Below, piece by piece: positions 18,001 through 27,461 of a stretch of 44,995 bases of DNA (the first letter of the stretch is position 1; every line of letters begins with the position of its first letter). This DNA is from an uncultured delta proteobacterium (GTDB taxonomy: Bacteria; Bdellovibrionota_C; UBA2361; OMII01): positions 1 through 44,995 of the forward strand of contig CAIVDM010000001.1 of NCBI GenBank assembly GCA_903904735.1. Reading direction: 5' to 3'. The notes beneath the pieces are model-generated. The model was not told the DNA's origin. It did no database searches and saw nothing but the letters and a program-made list of their open reading frames with translations. A program made the translations under genes and the position numbers.

Positions 18001-19224
18001 TTAGGGCTTTTTGACCCAGATCTCTGAGTCGTGAATAGACGTCGCCAAAACCATCTCGTTCTCGATGCTGACGCTTATCTCGACATTCTTACCGACGGGC
18101 TCGGACACAACCATCACAAATCCGACGAAGTCATGCGGGGGAAATTGCGGTAGCTCAAGATCTTCATTCTCAAGGGAGCAGTCCTTGACCTCAATCTTGT
18201 AGGTCTCGGCGTCGACTTTGCTGATCTGAGCTTGTGCGTGCGGCTTATTGAGCCCGATTTTTAATACAGGCGTTTTGTCAGGAAGGTATTCGAACTTATA
18301 GCCTTTGATAGAGAATGTCGTCGCGGTCTTAGAGCCTTGTCCCTTAGCGGCTTCAAGGTCTCCGAGACGCTGCTGCGGCGCTTCGGGCTGAGTGGCGCCT
18401 TCGCTTTGATAATCGGGTAACGCAGGCTTGGCGGGACCTCCCTGTGCCACGGTAGCGCCGGGAGCCACGGCAGCGCCTGGGGACACTGCCGCTGCGTTGC
18501 TACCAACAGCCACGGTAGGGTTCTCAAGGTCAGCCAACTTTTGCTGGATTGGAGTGGGGGCGGCTGTGTGTGTGAAAAGTGGCGCCGTTGTAGCTGTCGC
18601 TGCCGCTACTTTCACCGTGCTCGTCGCGGCGATGGTAGGGGTCGCTGGCGCGGAAACCTTTGTTGGTTCTACTACTGGAGCCTGTGTTGTTGGTGGAGCC
18701 GCGGGGCTCTGAACAGGCGCGACCGCGGCGACGGGAGCTACCTTTCGCTCTTCCTCGAGGATTTTGATGATAACTTGTCTTTTCCCTGCCTTCCAGTCGT
18801 ACTCAGGTGGGGTTGTCTTTAAAAGATCGACGACAACTCTGAGTTTGTTCGAGTGGGCGCCGAGTCTCACCTGCTTAACTACTCCATTTGTCGGTGCCGA
18901 GAAGTTCTCACTCTTCTTGATTGAGGCTCCCTCAAAGTCCACAACGAGTCGAGGAGGATCGGGGAGCAGAAAAGCGTTGACTTTAGAATCCGTGGGGACC
19001 GAGATTTTGAGAATGATAAAGCTTTTCGTGTCCTCGATCTCCCGATCGATGAGAACGGACACGCGGTCCTTGGAGGCGATCGTCTTTGGTCCCCCGGATA
19101 ACGCTGATGGCGCCTCCGCGCGCACGTCGACCGCGAAGGTCACAGCCAAGAGCACGACGCTAACGACGGTAAGAGGCTTACGAAGGGAGCCAGTAATTTT
19201 CTTGAGCGACATCATAACGAGCAA
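18001..19224 (-). CDS. Exported AMIN-domain protein
   Basis: The 407-residue protein has an N-terminal hydrophobic signal (LTVVSVVLLAVTFAVDVRA) with an Ala-x-Ala-like end near residue 37. Residues about 55-155 resemble an AMIN domain (IILKISVPTDSKVNAFLLPDPPRLVVDFEGA, RLGAHSNKLRVVVDLL), the domain found at the N-termini of AmiC-type amidases and PilQ secretins, where it binds envelope components. Residues 165-300 form an Ala/Pro/Thr linker. The last 100 residues make a second beta domain. It has no amidase or secretin domain. With comM and a PilP-like gene close by, a pilus or envelope role is plausible. Starts: TTG at 19224, or ATG at 19215 or 19212 (MMSLKK); the later ones look more natural. 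Confidence 0.75.
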   Translation of the reverse strand: MLVMMSLKKITGSLRKPLTVVSVVLLAVTFAVDVRAEAPSALSGGPKTIASKDRVSVLIDREIEDTKSFIILKISVPTDSKVNAFLLPDPPRLVVDFEGASIKKSENFSAPTNGVVKQVRLGAHSNKLRVVVDLLKTTPPEYDWKAGKRQVIIKILEEERKVAPVAAVAPVQSPAAPPTTQAPVVEPTKVSAPATPTIAATSTVKVAAATATTAPLFTHTAAPTPIQQKLADLENPTVAVGSNAAAVSPGAAVAPGATVAQGGPAKPALPDYQSEGATQPEAPQQRLGDLEAAKGQGSKTATTFSIKGYKFEYLPDKTPVLKIGLNKPHAQAQISKVDAETYKIEVKDCSLENEDLELPQFPPHDFVGFVMVVSEPVGKNVEISVSIENEMVLATSIHDSEIWVKKP

Positions 19225-19440
19225 TCCGCATGAATAGGGACAACAGACCTCACTCGGTTCGTAGAGGTAGAGGTTCGGTAACTATGGCATTTTCCACAGG
19301 CTATCCCTGAGAACGCCACCCCCTTAAGGTACCGCCTTACACCGTGGGTGCCTAGCCCTAAACCTCTTGAGAGGGTGTTTGGAGAACGAGCGGGAGGGCG
19401 TAGTATCCGATTGTTTGCTGGGAGAACGGTTTTTCCCGCG
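19225..19440. other. Intergenic region upstream of the AMIN gene
   Basis: About 215 bases that should contain the AMIN gene promoter. A short hairpin (CCTCT, TG, AGAGG) is seen near 19363-19375, and no gene is apparent. Confidence 0.3.
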
Positions 19441-20319
19441 TTAAGGCGAGGAGGCTCCGAGTTCGGGAAGTGGGGAGACATCGCTTGAGAGTTCCACGAT
19501 CGGCGTATCTTGATCGCCTAGCTCTTGCGCTCGGCGCTCCTCCTGTATTCGGAGCTGCTCTTGACGAAGTGAATCTAAGCGCTCCTGCCGCAGGCGAGCT
19601 TTTTCGGCGGCCTTAGCGGCTAGACGCGCTTGCTCGGCTCGGATTTCTTCTCCGTATAGACGAATCTTACGCTCACATGCCGCCAGTGTCTCGCCATACG
19701 GGCTCTCAAGAGTCCAGCGCTGGGGCTGAGTTTCCTCCGCTGTCTTTATCTCGAGGGTCAGCGCTTGAGGGACAACTTCAGGGGCGTCGGAAGCGTCTGA
19801 AAACACTAACAGCGATTCACCGAGTGGGTGTGAGAACTCCAGTCGCGCGCCGCCGGTATTCTCAGAGAACATTATCAGCCGATCATAGAACAGGGCCACC
19901 CACACACTAGACTTGCTCGGCGCATAACCAGGCACAGAAGGATCAAGAGGTTCGAGCGTTGGCGCGGCGAGAGTCCCCTTAAAGAGCAGCCGAACGGAAT
20001 AATCCGAGACTCGATAATGGTGGGCATATCGCGTAGCTGTTTTCTCGGCCACGAAGTAGGTAATCGCTACGCGCGGCTTCCGTTCGAGCCATTCACGGGT
20101 GGCCACGACCTGATAAAACACCGGAACAAACGCCAAGAGCGCTAAGAGGACTGTGGGTTGCTTAAAGCAGAACGCGAGGGTTGTGCCAAAGATTAGGGCA
20201 AGTAAGCACGCATGTACCCCTTTTAGGCTTGCCTTGGAAGCGAGTTCGCGGCGCTCGCCGGTAGGAACTTTTTGCCAGCTATGCTTAATCTGTTCTTGAA
20301 CTGACGTGGTATCGGACAT
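19441..20319 (-). CDS. Membrane protein with two N-terminal segments and a coiled-coil tail
   Basis: The 292-residue protein has two adjacent membrane segments at about residues 34-52 (GVHACLLALIFGTTLAFCF) and 55-74 (PTVLLALLAFVPVFYQVV). A mixed alpha/beta domain (residues 80-215; YAHHYRVSDYSVRLLFKG, VWVALFYDRLIMFS) and a charged coiled coil (218-270; repeated Arg/Glu/Gln/Leu) follow. Most of the chain should be cytoplasmic. No family was recognised. It lies upstream of the AMIN gene on the same strand (about 215 bases) and is divergent from comM. The start is the first ATG; no better alternative exists. Confidence 0.65.
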   Translation of the reverse strand: MSDTTSVQEQIKHSWQKVPTGERRELASKASLKGVHACLLALIFGTTLAFCFKQPTVLLALLAFVPVFYQVVATREWLERKPRVAITYFVAEKTATRYAHHYRVSDYSVRLLFKGTLAAPTLEPLDPSVPGYAPSKSSVWVALFYDRLIMFSENTGGARLEFSHPLGESLLVFSDASDAPEVVPQALTLEIKTAEETQPQRWTLESPYGETLAACERKIRLYGEEIRAEQARLAAKAAEKARLRQERLDSLRQEQLRIQEERRAQELGDQDTPIVELSSDVSPLPELGASSP

Positions 20320-20500
20320 GTCGGATGCGGAAAAAATTACCTAGGAGCTCCCGCTAAGTGTCTGAAAGGTGGAGCCCTCTCATGACCATCGCGATGCTCG
20401 CCCCTTGGCAAGCACATACTGTACCGAATCCGGCTCTTACGAGAGCCTGTGAGCGACGAATCCGCAACTTTTGATTCATATCTGCGATTATCTCTCCCGT

Positions 20501-22060
20501 ATGTTCGCTACAGCACAAACTAGTTGCATCGTTGGATTGGACGCCGTGCCCGTAGAGGTTGAAGTGCGGGTCCAGGAAGGGCAGGAGAGGTTCTCAATCC
20601 TTGGATTGGGGGGCGCGGCGGTGAGGGAGTCGCGTGAGCGGATTCTTTCCGCGGTACGGGGCGCGGGGTTCGATCCCCCGCAGAATATCCTTGTCAATCT
20701 CGCCCCGGCGGAAGTTCGAAAAGATACAGCATCGTTCGATCTTCCGATCGCGCTGGCGATAGTGTGCGCGTGTGGCGGGTTGCCGCAAGCGGCCCTGAAC
20801 GGGGTATCCGTGTGCGGCGAGTTGTCACTGCTAGGCGATGTGAAGAGCACCGTCGGTGTCGCCGCGCATGCGCTCGCGGCGATGGAGCGCAAGGACCGCG
20901 CCGTTATTGTGCCGATTCCAAACGCAAATGAAGCGTCCATGGTGCGAGGAGTGCGCGTTGTGGCGGTTTCGTCACTGGCGCAAGCGGTGCGAATCCTGTG
21001 CGGTCGAGAGGAGCCTGAGGCGGTCGCCGCGCCTGAGGCTGTGTGTGTTCCGACGCTCAAGTCACTTGATGATGTGTTGGGACAATCGGTCGCCAAGAGA
21101 GCGTTAGCGATCACCGCCGCTGGAGGCCACAATTTACTGATGATTGGGCCACCTGGGTGCGGCAAAAGCATGCTCGCTGAGCGTCTCGCGACGCTCCTGC
21201 CACCGCTCTCGCCCGAGGAACGACTAGAGGTGCTGCGCATCCATAGTATCGCTGGTCAAGCCACGGACGATCTCCTCGCGGGAGTGCGACCAGTGCGTAC
21301 TCCACACTATGTCGTAAGTGACGCTGGGCTGATCGGTGGAGGATCCGGCCCGCGACCGGGCGAGGTTAGCCTTGCGCATCGAGGGGTCTTGTTTCTCGAC
21401 GAGTTCCCTGAGTTTCGACGGAGCGCGGTTGAGGCGTTACGGTCTCCGCTTGAGACGGGATGGGTGCAGATCTCTCGAGCAAAGGCATCGGTCACGTTTC
21501 CGGCGCGGTTCCAGTTAATAGCGGCGATGAACCCATGTCCGTGTGGACGCTTCGGATCTCATGTCGGGACGTGTCGTTGCTCGCATCACGCGGTGCGGGA
21601 CTATTTGGCGAAGCTCTCCCAGCCCATTTTGGACCGTATTGACCTCCATGTTGAGTTGGAGGCTGTAAGTGTCGAGGACTTGGTTTGGGCGAAACCCTCA
21701 TCCTCGGCGACTTCCGAGGGGCTTGTCACGTCTGTGCTGGTGGCGCGCCGCCGACAGCTTGAGCGGCAGGGGGTGCTCAATAGCGAGCTTTCGGAAGGCG
21801 TGTTGCGCTCATCGACACAGATCACGGAGGGCGCCAGAGCTTTGTTGACCGAGGCGGTTCGACGAATCGGGATAAGCGCGCGCGGCTACACGAGGGTCTT
21901 GCGAGTCGCGGTGACTATCGCCGATCTCGCTGAGCAGGATGTCGTGACAGAGGAGATAGTTGCGGAGGCCGTGTCGTATCGTTCGTTGGATCGATTGTCG
22001 AATATCGTGCACGGCACAGGCGCGTATATCCGCGGCGGCGCGGCGATGGCGAGTCGTTAA
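20501..22060 (+). CDS. comM: YifB/ComM family Mg-chelatase-like AAA+ ATPase
   Basis: The 519-residue protein belongs to the ComM/YifB family, hexameric AAA+ helicases which promote branch migration when single-stranded DNA is integrated during natural transformation. The N-terminal Lon-like fold begins SCIVGLDAVPVEVEV, as in the family. The Walker A loop GPPGCGKSM lies near residue 217. LFLDEFPEF is the Walker B box, and MNPCPCGRFG with CRCS supplies the family's Cys pattern. The frame opens at 20471 (TTG), but MFATAQTSCIVGLD at 20501 matches the family start, so that ATG was chosen; no strong ribosome site precedes either. It is convergent with the PilP-like gene (17 bases apart). Confidence 0.93.
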   Translation: MFATAQTSCIVGLDAVPVEVEVRVQEGQERFSILGLGGAAVRESRERILSAVRGAGFDPPQNILVNLAPAEVRKDTASFDLPIALAIVCACGGLPQAALNGVSVCGELSLLGDVKSTVGVAAHALAAMERKDRAVIVPIPNANEASMVRGVRVVAVSSLAQAVRILCGREEPEAVAAPEAVCVPTLKSLDDVLGQSVAKRALAITAAGGHNLLMIGPPGCGKSMLAERLATLLPPLSPEERLEVLRIHSIAGQATDDLLAGVRPVRTPHYVVSDAGLIGGGSGPRPGEVSLAHRGVLFLDEFPEFRRSAVEALRSPLETGWVQISRAKASVTFPARFQLIAAMNPCPCGRFGSHVGTCRCSHHAVRDYLAKLSQPILDRIDLHVELEAVSVEDLVWAKPSSSATSEGLVTSVLVARRRQLERQGVLNSELSEGVLRSSTQITEGARALLTEAVRRIGISARGYTRVLRVAVTIADLAEQDVVTEEIVAEAVSYRSLDRLSNIVHGTGAYIRGGAAMASR

Positions 22061-22077
22061 CGAGTCGCCCTATCAGG

Positions 22078-22683
22078 TCACTCAGGCGCCGTCATTCCCT
22101 CCGGGGGCTTCGTACTGCGGAGAGCCATCTCGTAAAATTGAACTCTTCGCTTGCCGGCGTTGTCTTTGAGCACCTCCGAAACGATAACTTTAGAGGGGGA
22201 GATCTCCACGATCTGTCCACCGCGCGTACCGATCTGAATGCCGCGCTTCACGATAAAGTTTTTACCCGATTTGGTCTCAATCGACGCCGCGTACGAGCCA
22301 GCTGAATCCTTGATGATCGCGGCTACCCGCAGGTCCGTTAAATCAAACGCGGTAAGTGGAGCGTTAGGATTCGGCGCTTCTGATTTATTGAGTGAGTAGT
22401 AGGGGACGAATGGATCCCGTTTTTGACCAGACATATCGAGCCGCGCTCGCTCGTCTTGTTCAGGAGAGAGCTTCTTGGGCTCGACGCCTCCGCCGGTAGC
22501 CGACCGGGACGCCTGGCGTGACTCTTCAGTGGCCGACTGTACATGTAGAGGGGGTTGGTCGACTATCTCGTTTGCGACCTGAGTTGACTCATTTAAAGGC
22601 GCGTTACGCACGTACATCGTGACACTCATTACGAGCTGGGTGAATCCGAGCACCGCGATTGTCATCAACAAGAAGTTCTTCAT
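22078..22683 (-). CDS. PilP-like type IV pilus assembly protein
   Basis: The 201-residue protein has one N-terminal membrane segment (residues about 4-24), a variable linker, then RDPFVPYY and a beta domain LTDLRVAAIIKDSAGSYAASIETKSGKNFIVKRGIQIG with GGQIVEISPSKVIVSEV. This is the pattern of PilP, the pilotin-like periplasmic protein that joins the PilMNO inner membrane complex to the PilQ secretin. Typical PilP is a lipoprotein with a Leu-x-x-Cys box, and none is seen here. The region from RDPF to GGQIVEI is the strongest match. It lies alone, without pilMNOQ neighbours, but near an AMIN protein and comM. Confidence 0.75.
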   Translation of the reverse strand: MKNFLLMTIAVLGFTQLVMSVTMYVRNAPLNESTQVANEIVDQPPLHVQSATEESRQASRSATGGGVEPKKLSPEQDERARLDMSGQKRDPFVPYYSLNKSEAPNPNAPLTAFDLTDLRVAAIIKDSAGSYAASIETKSGKNFIVKRGIQIGTRGGQIVEISPSKVIVSEVLKDNAGKRRVQFYEMALRSTKPPEGMTAPE

Positions 22684-22935
22684 CCGCCACCTCTTCAGAA
22701 GCTAGCTCAATAGAGCGGTATGGTCGGTACGACCGCAAACGCATCCTCCAACTCTAGTGCGGCGATGAGGGGTAATCAACTCACCACCGCGATGTGAGTT
22801 AGGACGTCTTACGCCGAGGATGGTTTCGTGTGTTTTAGTCTTTGGTGGAAGGGTCGTCTTTCTACACTGAATAGCCGAGTGGAATCAGTGGTTTAGCGAT
22901 CGACCTGGATGGGAAGAACTCGTATCAAAAAAGAA
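22684..22935. other. Intergenic region between pilP-like gene and tRNA-Pro
   Basis: Holds a 7-base-pair hairpin (AACTCAC and GTGAGTT, loop of 9) at 22778-22800. It should contain the promoter of the PilP-like gene on the minus strand. No gene was seen. Confidence 0.3.
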
Positions 22936-23010
22936 TCGGGGTGAGAGGATTTGAACCTCCGACCCCTAGTTCCCAAAACTAGTGCTCTAGCCGGGCTGAG
23001 CTACACCCCG
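22936..23010 (-). tRNA. tRNA-Pro (TGG)
   Basis: The minus strand folds as a cloverleaf: acceptor CGGGGTG/CACCCCG, D arm with AGCTCAG, anticodon stem CTAGT/ACTAG around TTTGGGA giving anticodon TGG, and T arm GGTTCAAATCC. The discriminator is A. CCA is not encoded. The neighbouring gene is asnS, divergent. Confidence 0.93.
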
Positions 23011-23161
23011 ATGTGTCTTTTTTGGTTCGGGGAGAGTAGCTGGTTCAGGCACATGAATCAAGGTGTGTGGAGATGTTACCTCGTATTGTTAGGCTCCGGG
23101 GCATGAGTGCCGTTTCCCGGGGGTCTGAAAGGGTGGTATACCGAGAGCTCGGAGAAACACT

Positions 23162-24559
23162 ATGACGAAATTTGTAACGATTCGAGACGTTAATGATGAC
23201 AAGATTGCCCTTGGGCACTTGGAGCTGGGGGGATGGGTCAAGACACACCGCCAATCGAAGCGAGTGTCATTTATTGAATTGAATGACGGCACCGCGGTAA
23301 CCGGCTTGCAACTAGTCATCGATCCTACCCTGGCAGGGTATGCCGAAAACGTCACGAAGGTTCAGACTGGAGCATCTATTAGAGTCTCAGGTGAGCTGGT
23401 CGTATCTCCCGGTAAAGGGCAGAAGTATGAGTTCCAGGTCAAAAGTTTCGAGCTCGTTGGAGAAGCCGATCCAGAGCAGTTCCCTCTTCAAAAAAAGGCG
23501 CACTCTCTAGAGTTTTTGCGTGAGGTGCTCCACCTGCGACCGCGCACAAGCACGATGGGAGCTGTGTTGAGAGTTCGTTCCGCGGCCGCTTTCGCGGTTC
23601 ATCGATTTTTTCAGGAGCGTGGATTCTTCTACCTCAACACCCCGATTATCAGCACAGCGGATTGTGAAGGCGCGGGGGAGATGTTCCACGTCTCAACCCT
23701 TGACCCTGAGAATCCACCACGAGTTAACGGCAAGATAGATTACTCGCAAGATTTCTTTAAGGAACCGGCGAGCCTCACCGTGTCCGGTCAGCTCGAAGGT
23801 GAAGTGTGCGCGATGGGTCTTTCCAAGATCTACACCTTTGGACCGACGTTTCGAGCGGAGAATTCCAACACAACTCGCCACCTGGCGGAGTTTTGGATGA
23901 TTGAGCCGGAGATGGCCTTCTACGAGCTCGAGGATAACATGGAGCTCGCGCAGGATTTCGTGCAGGCGGTCATCCGAGAGGTACTTTCAACGTGCGCTAA
24001 AGAGATCGAGTTCCTCGGTTCACAAGAATGGGCGCAGCCAGGACACATCGACAATCTTCAAGCGGTGTGCGAGTCGAAGTTCACGCGGCTCGACTATACG
24101 GACGCGATAGCTATCCTTGAGAAGAGCGGAAAGAGTTTTGAGTATCCGGTCTCATGGGGAATCGATCTGCAATCCGAGCACGAGCGCTTTCTGACGGATG
24201 AGCACGTAAAGGGCCCCGTTACCGTCGTTAACTACCCAAAGGACATTAAGGCGTTTTATATGCGCCTAAATGAGGACGGAAAAACGGTCCGAGCGATGGA
24301 CGTGTTAGTGCCGCGCCTTGGTGAGATCGTCGGAGGTTCGCAACGCGAGGAGCGCTACGACGTGCTTCTCTCGAAGATCCGCGCGATGGGTCTCGATGAG
24401 GCCGCATACTGGTGGTACCTCGAGTTACGCAAGTTCGGCACCGTGCCACACTCTGGATTCGGTCTCGGATTCGAGCGGCTCCTTATGTATGTGACTGGTA
24501 TGCAGAATATTCGCGATGTAATTCCGTTCCCGAGATTCCCAGGTTTCGCGAAGTTCTAA
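23162..24559 (+). CDS. asnS: Asparagine--tRNA ligase
   Basis: The 465-residue class II synthetase charges tRNA-Asn with asparagine using ATP. The N-terminal OB-fold anticodon-binding domain (residues about 15-110; [21 protein letters not shown]) precedes the catalytic domain. Motif 2 contains [26 protein letters not shown], split over residues about 225-250, where the ENSNT Asn is typical for AsnRS rather than AspRS. Motif 3 is [15 protein letters not shown] near the C-terminus. The start ATG follows a GGAGAAACACT ribosome site. Normal length. It implies direct charging of Asn rather than only the Asp-tRNA amidation route. Confidence 0.96.
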   Translation: MTKFVTIRDVNDDKIALGHLELGGWVKTHRQSKRVSFIELNDGTAVTGLQLVIDPTLAGYAENVTKVQTGASIRVSGELVVSPGKGQKYEFQVKSFELVGEADPEQFPLQKKAHSLEFLREVLHLRPRTSTMGAVLRVRSAAAFAVHRFFQERGFFYLNTPIISTADCEGAGEMFHVSTLDPENPPRVNGKIDYSQDFFKEPASLTVSGQLEGEVCAMGLSKIYTFGPTFRAENSNTTRHLAEFWMIEPEMAFYELEDNMELAQDFVQAVIREVLSTCAKEIEFLGSQEWAQPGHIDNLQAVCESKFTRLDYTDAIAILEKSGKSFEYPVSWGIDLQSEHERFLTDEHVKGPVTVVNYPKDIKAFYMRLNEDGKTVRAMDVLVPRLGEIVGGSQREERYDVLLSKIRAMGLDEAAYWWYLELRKFGTVPHSGFGLGFERLLMYVTGMQNIRDVIPFPRFPGFAKF

Positions 24560-24660
24560 CGAACTAAGCCGTTCTGAGGTCGAGTCTCTCTAGTCGCTGT
24601 CAGGCCCTCTTTTCAGGGGGATAGGGCAGATCTGTGAAATGCTGTGCTGGTTGGAAGGCG

Positions 24661-24716
24661 TATAATGGCCTATACTGAATTTACAACGGTTTTACCCCGC
24701 AAGGCATCTAACCGTT
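24661..24716 (+). promoter_or_regulatory. Candidate rocD promoter and leader inverted repeat
   Basis: A perfect -10-like TATAAT (24661-24666) and a second TATACT (24671-24676) lie 75-90 bases before the ornithine aminotransferase ATG. No good -35 box is seen at 17 bases for the first; TGGTTG is 17 bases before the second. AACGGTT (24685-24691) and AACCGTT (24710-24716) are exact reverse complements and could form a leader hairpin. Confidence 0.35.
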
Positions 24717-24749
24717 TGAGCCATCACGCTCTTAAAGGTTTTCATACCT

Positions 24750-25973
24750 ATGGACTCTCGCGGCATCATCGAACTCACGAAACGTTTCTCGGCGCACAAT
24801 TACGGCCCACTTGATGTCGTATTGCGCAGCGGCGAAGGGTCGTGGGTTGAGGATGTCGAAGGAAAGCGCTACCTCGATCTCTTGAGCGCCTACGGGGCGC
24901 TTAACTTCGGTCACAAAAACCCTCGCATCGTCAAAGCCGCGCACGAGCAACTTGAGAAGCTCACCCTCGTGAGTCGCGCGTTTTTCGCCGAGAACTTCGC
25001 CTACCTTTGTCAGGAGTTAGCCGAGTTCTGCGGAAAAGACAAAGTGCTCCTCATGAACTCAGGGGCCGAGGCCGTTGAGACCGCGGTGAAAGCCGCTCGT
25101 AAATGGGCATACGAGGTAAAGGGAGTTCCGCAGGACGAGGCGCAGATAATCGTATGCTCCGATAATTTTCACGGCAGAACAGTCACAATTATCGGATTTA
25201 GCACCTCATCTGATAGCCGCACGAACTATGGGCCCTTCACTCCTGGATTCTGTTGTATTCCCTACGGAGACGCTGACGCGCTAGAAGCCGCGATCACTGA
25301 TCGTACCGCGGCGTTTATCTTTGAGCCGATCTTGGGGGAGGGCGGTATTATTATTCCTCCTGATGGATATCTCCAGAAGGTTCGAGAGATCTGCACTCGT
25401 CGGAACGTGCTGATGGTCGCCGATGAGATTCAGTCAGGAATGTGTCGCACCGGTAAGATCTTCGCCTGTGACCACGAGGGCGTGTCGCCTGATATATACA
25501 TCCTCGCCAAATCGCTCGGAGGCGGCATCGTTCCCGTATCAGCGATAGCCGCTAACGACGCTGTGATGAACGTGTTTACCCCCGGCACTCACGGTAGCAC
25601 CTTTGGTGGAAATCCATTCGCCTGTGCTATCGCTCGAGAGGTTGTAGCCTTGATTCGAGACGAGAAGCCGCATGAACGGGCAGCTGAGTTGGGAGCCTAC
25701 GGTTTGGAGCGTCTTCAGGCGATTAAGCCAGGTATTGTTACTGCAGTGCGGGGTCGGGGGCTTTGGTACGGAATCGATATTGATCCCAAAACGGGAACAG
25801 CGAAGGACTTTTGTAAAAAGCTTAAATACGAGGGCGTCCTGTGTAAGGACACCAGAGTTCAGACGATACGAGTTGTGCCGCCGCTTACGATCTCAAAAGA
25901 GGATCTTGATTGGGGGTTGGAGAGGATGGCGAAGGTGCTCACGCAGGTGTCCGTAAGCGTCGCTGTGTCCTAG
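24750..25973 (+). CDS. rocD: Ornithine aminotransferase
   Basis: The 407-residue class III PLP enzyme transfers the delta-amino group of ornithine to 2-oxoglutarate, giving glutamate semialdehyde (to proline). MNSGAEAVETAVKAARKW, the PLP aspartate in VADEIQSGMCRTGK and the Schiff-base Lys254 in LAKSLGGGI match the family, and HGRTVTIIGFS and GTHGSTFGGNP are usual. The length equals ornithine aminotransferase. Acetylornithine aminotransferase or another class III enzyme is less likely because of the N-terminal NYGPLDVVLRSGEG pattern, which is typical of OAT. It is convergent with the HD-domain gene 12 bases away. AAAGG lies about 13 bases before the ATG. Confidence 0.88.
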   Translation: MDSRGIIELTKRFSAHNYGPLDVVLRSGEGSWVEDVEGKRYLDLLSAYGALNFGHKNPRIVKAAHEQLEKLTLVSRAFFAENFAYLCQELAEFCGKDKVLLMNSGAEAVETAVKAARKWAYEVKGVPQDEAQIIVCSDNFHGRTVTIIGFSTSSDSRTNYGPFTPGFCCIPYGDADALEAAITDRTAAFIFEPILGEGGIIIPPDGYLQKVREICTRRNVLMVADEIQSGMCRTGKIFACDHEGVSPDIYILAKSLGGGIVPVSAIAANDAVMNVFTPGTHGSTFGGNPFACAIAREVVALIRDEKPHERAAELGAYGLERLQAIKPGIVTAVRGRGLWYGIDIDPKTGTAKDFCKKLKYEGVLCKDTRVQTIRVVPPLTISKEDLDWGLERMAKVLTQVSVSVAVS

Positions 25974-25985
25974 AGCGGAGCGCTC

Positions 25986-27461
25986 CTAATGTTGGTTGCT
26001 ATGTTTGCGCCAGCGGTCTAATTCCACATCATATCGATGCACGAGAGACCATGGCACTTGATTGGCGACAAAGATGTCTCGGAGCTCATTGAAGACATTC
26101 AAATTATCGTTCCAGCTGCCCGCTGACCAGCCGTTAACATTTCCATTCACATGGAGAAACTTGTTGCCCTCCGCCATGGTGGATATCTTTGAGGCGCACA
26201 CGATCGTGTTCGCGTCTCTACCGGCGGTATGCAGACTATTCACCACGGCAAGTTTGCGCTCTCGCCAGTTTCCTGTCTCTGGTCCTTTAGGGGGCTCAGT
26301 GATAGCGGCAATAAGATCATGCACTCGGTCCCCGAAGTATGTCCGTACGTGGCTCTCTAGCTCTTGACGAGTTGGTTTCCTCACGTAACCTTCATAAAAA
26401 TCGTGCATCAATCCGGCCACGACTACTTCCTTAGGTTGACCTGATCCGACGAGGAGTAGTCCCACCTGTGAAGCGTGGTGAAACATGGGAAGAGTCTCGT
26501 TCGGTCCCCAAGGTCTCGGTTTAGCCTCTCCGAACGTGTTGTGCACATAGCGAAGCGCCTTCGTCATATAAGTTAAATCGTCCTGGGTGTATGGGGATTT
26601 GAGTCGGTCCGTATCTGGGATTTCCGCCAAGAGTGAACTTACCACCTTTGCTTTTCTTTGAAGCCACACGTCAGGGATGGGGCTGTCGGTTTTGCTCACG
26701 AGGCCGATTAAGTCTGATATTTTGCCCGTGTCGTCTAAGTCGCCAAACTTGCGATTGATTGTCGTATTTAGATCCGTTCTGTTGGAGTCGACGTATCCGC
26801 TGAAGACATCATTCAAAATGCCCGCGACTACATACTTGGTCGGCGCGCCCGCGACAATCAGCTGGAGAGCGATGTCCACCGCGGATTCCAGAAGTGGGAC
26901 CGGAACATTCGCGCGCACTTGGGCTGGGTGAGTTATGGTGGCAGCCCGATCCGGAGTGAAGATCTTCGCCGCGAACTTTAGCGCGTCGGTTATCGATAGA
27001 AGATCGTTGTACGAATAGAGAGCCCTCGTTATGGACGAGTCCGATGATACAGCGGACGTTGAATTAACGACCCCGTCAGATAACACTGTGTCGCCGTGCG
27101 GCGAAGTTGGTTCGTTCCACTTATCGAGCGCCGCGTCAGTAAGGCTCGCCACGGTTGTCCGAGGATTTTTAAGTGCTGCGATCTCGATAGGTGTCGTAGT
27201 GCCGGGAGCAGCGGTGTGCTGAGTTTCTTCATCGGGCGAGGCGCCTTGGGCACCGGTAGTTCCTACAATGTCTTTGGCAAAGGGATTACCGTTTGCCGCA
27301 TCTTCATGGCTTGTCTCAGGATCCATCGGAAACCACATGAAAAAACTACGTTGGCAATTATCAACCGCTAATCTCTTCTCGGTCGAACAAATACGCTCTT
27401 GTGAACACTGGATACCAGAGGGGCGAATCTTACCCAAGCGCTCGAGGGTAAATTCACACAA
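25986..27461 (-). CDS. Tandem HD-domain protein, first copy degenerate
   Basis: The 491-residue protein has a disordered Ser/Thr/Pro-rich N-terminus (residues about 45-140) and two similar helical domains. Copy 2 (residues about 300-415) has HHASQV (His328, His329) and AGLMHD (His353, Asp354), the metal pattern of RelA/SpoT-like HD phosphohydrolases. Copy 1 (152-275) aligns but has LESAV and AGILND, so both His are replaced (Glu/Ser and Asn). In copy 2 the usual ADRLHN motif reads ASKIST, so the third metal Asp is also missing. It may bind nucleotides or be a pseudoenzyme rather than a (p)ppGpp hydrolase. The 27461 start is a GTG; ATGs at 27338 (residue 42) and 27326 are possible, none with a clear ribosome site. 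Family assignment is by motif only. Confidence 0.6.
   Translation of the reverse strand: MCEFTLERLGKIRPSGIQCSQERICSTEKRLAVDNCQRSFFMWFPMDPETSHEDAANGNPFAKDIVGTTGAQGASPDEETQHTAAPGTTTPIEIAALKNPRTTVASLTDAALDKWNEPTSPHGDTVLSDGVVNSTSAVSSDSSITRALYSYNDLLSITDALKFAAKIFTPDRAATITHPAQVRANVPVPLLESAVDIALQLIVAGAPTKYVVAGILNDVFSGYVDSNRTDLNTTINRKFGDLDDTGKISDLIGLVSKTDSPIPDVWLQRKAKVVSSLLAEIPDTDRLKSPYTQDDLTYMTKALRYVHNTFGEAKPRPWGPNETLPMFHHASQVGLLLVGSGQPKEVVVAGLMHDFYEGYVRKPTRQELESHVRTYFGDRVHDLIAAITEPPKGPETGNWRERKLAVVNSLHTAGRDANTIVCASKISTMAEGNKFLHVNGNVNGWSAGSWNDNLNVFNELRDIFVANQVPWSLVHRYDVELDRWRKHSNQH

Noticed and set aside
18764..19237. 157-residue plus-strand frame
   Set aside because: It is antisense to the AMIN-domain gene, which has a signal peptide and family support.
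20488..21240. 250-residue minus-strand frame
   Set aside because: It is antisense to comM, whose family match is clear; composition is that of a shadow.
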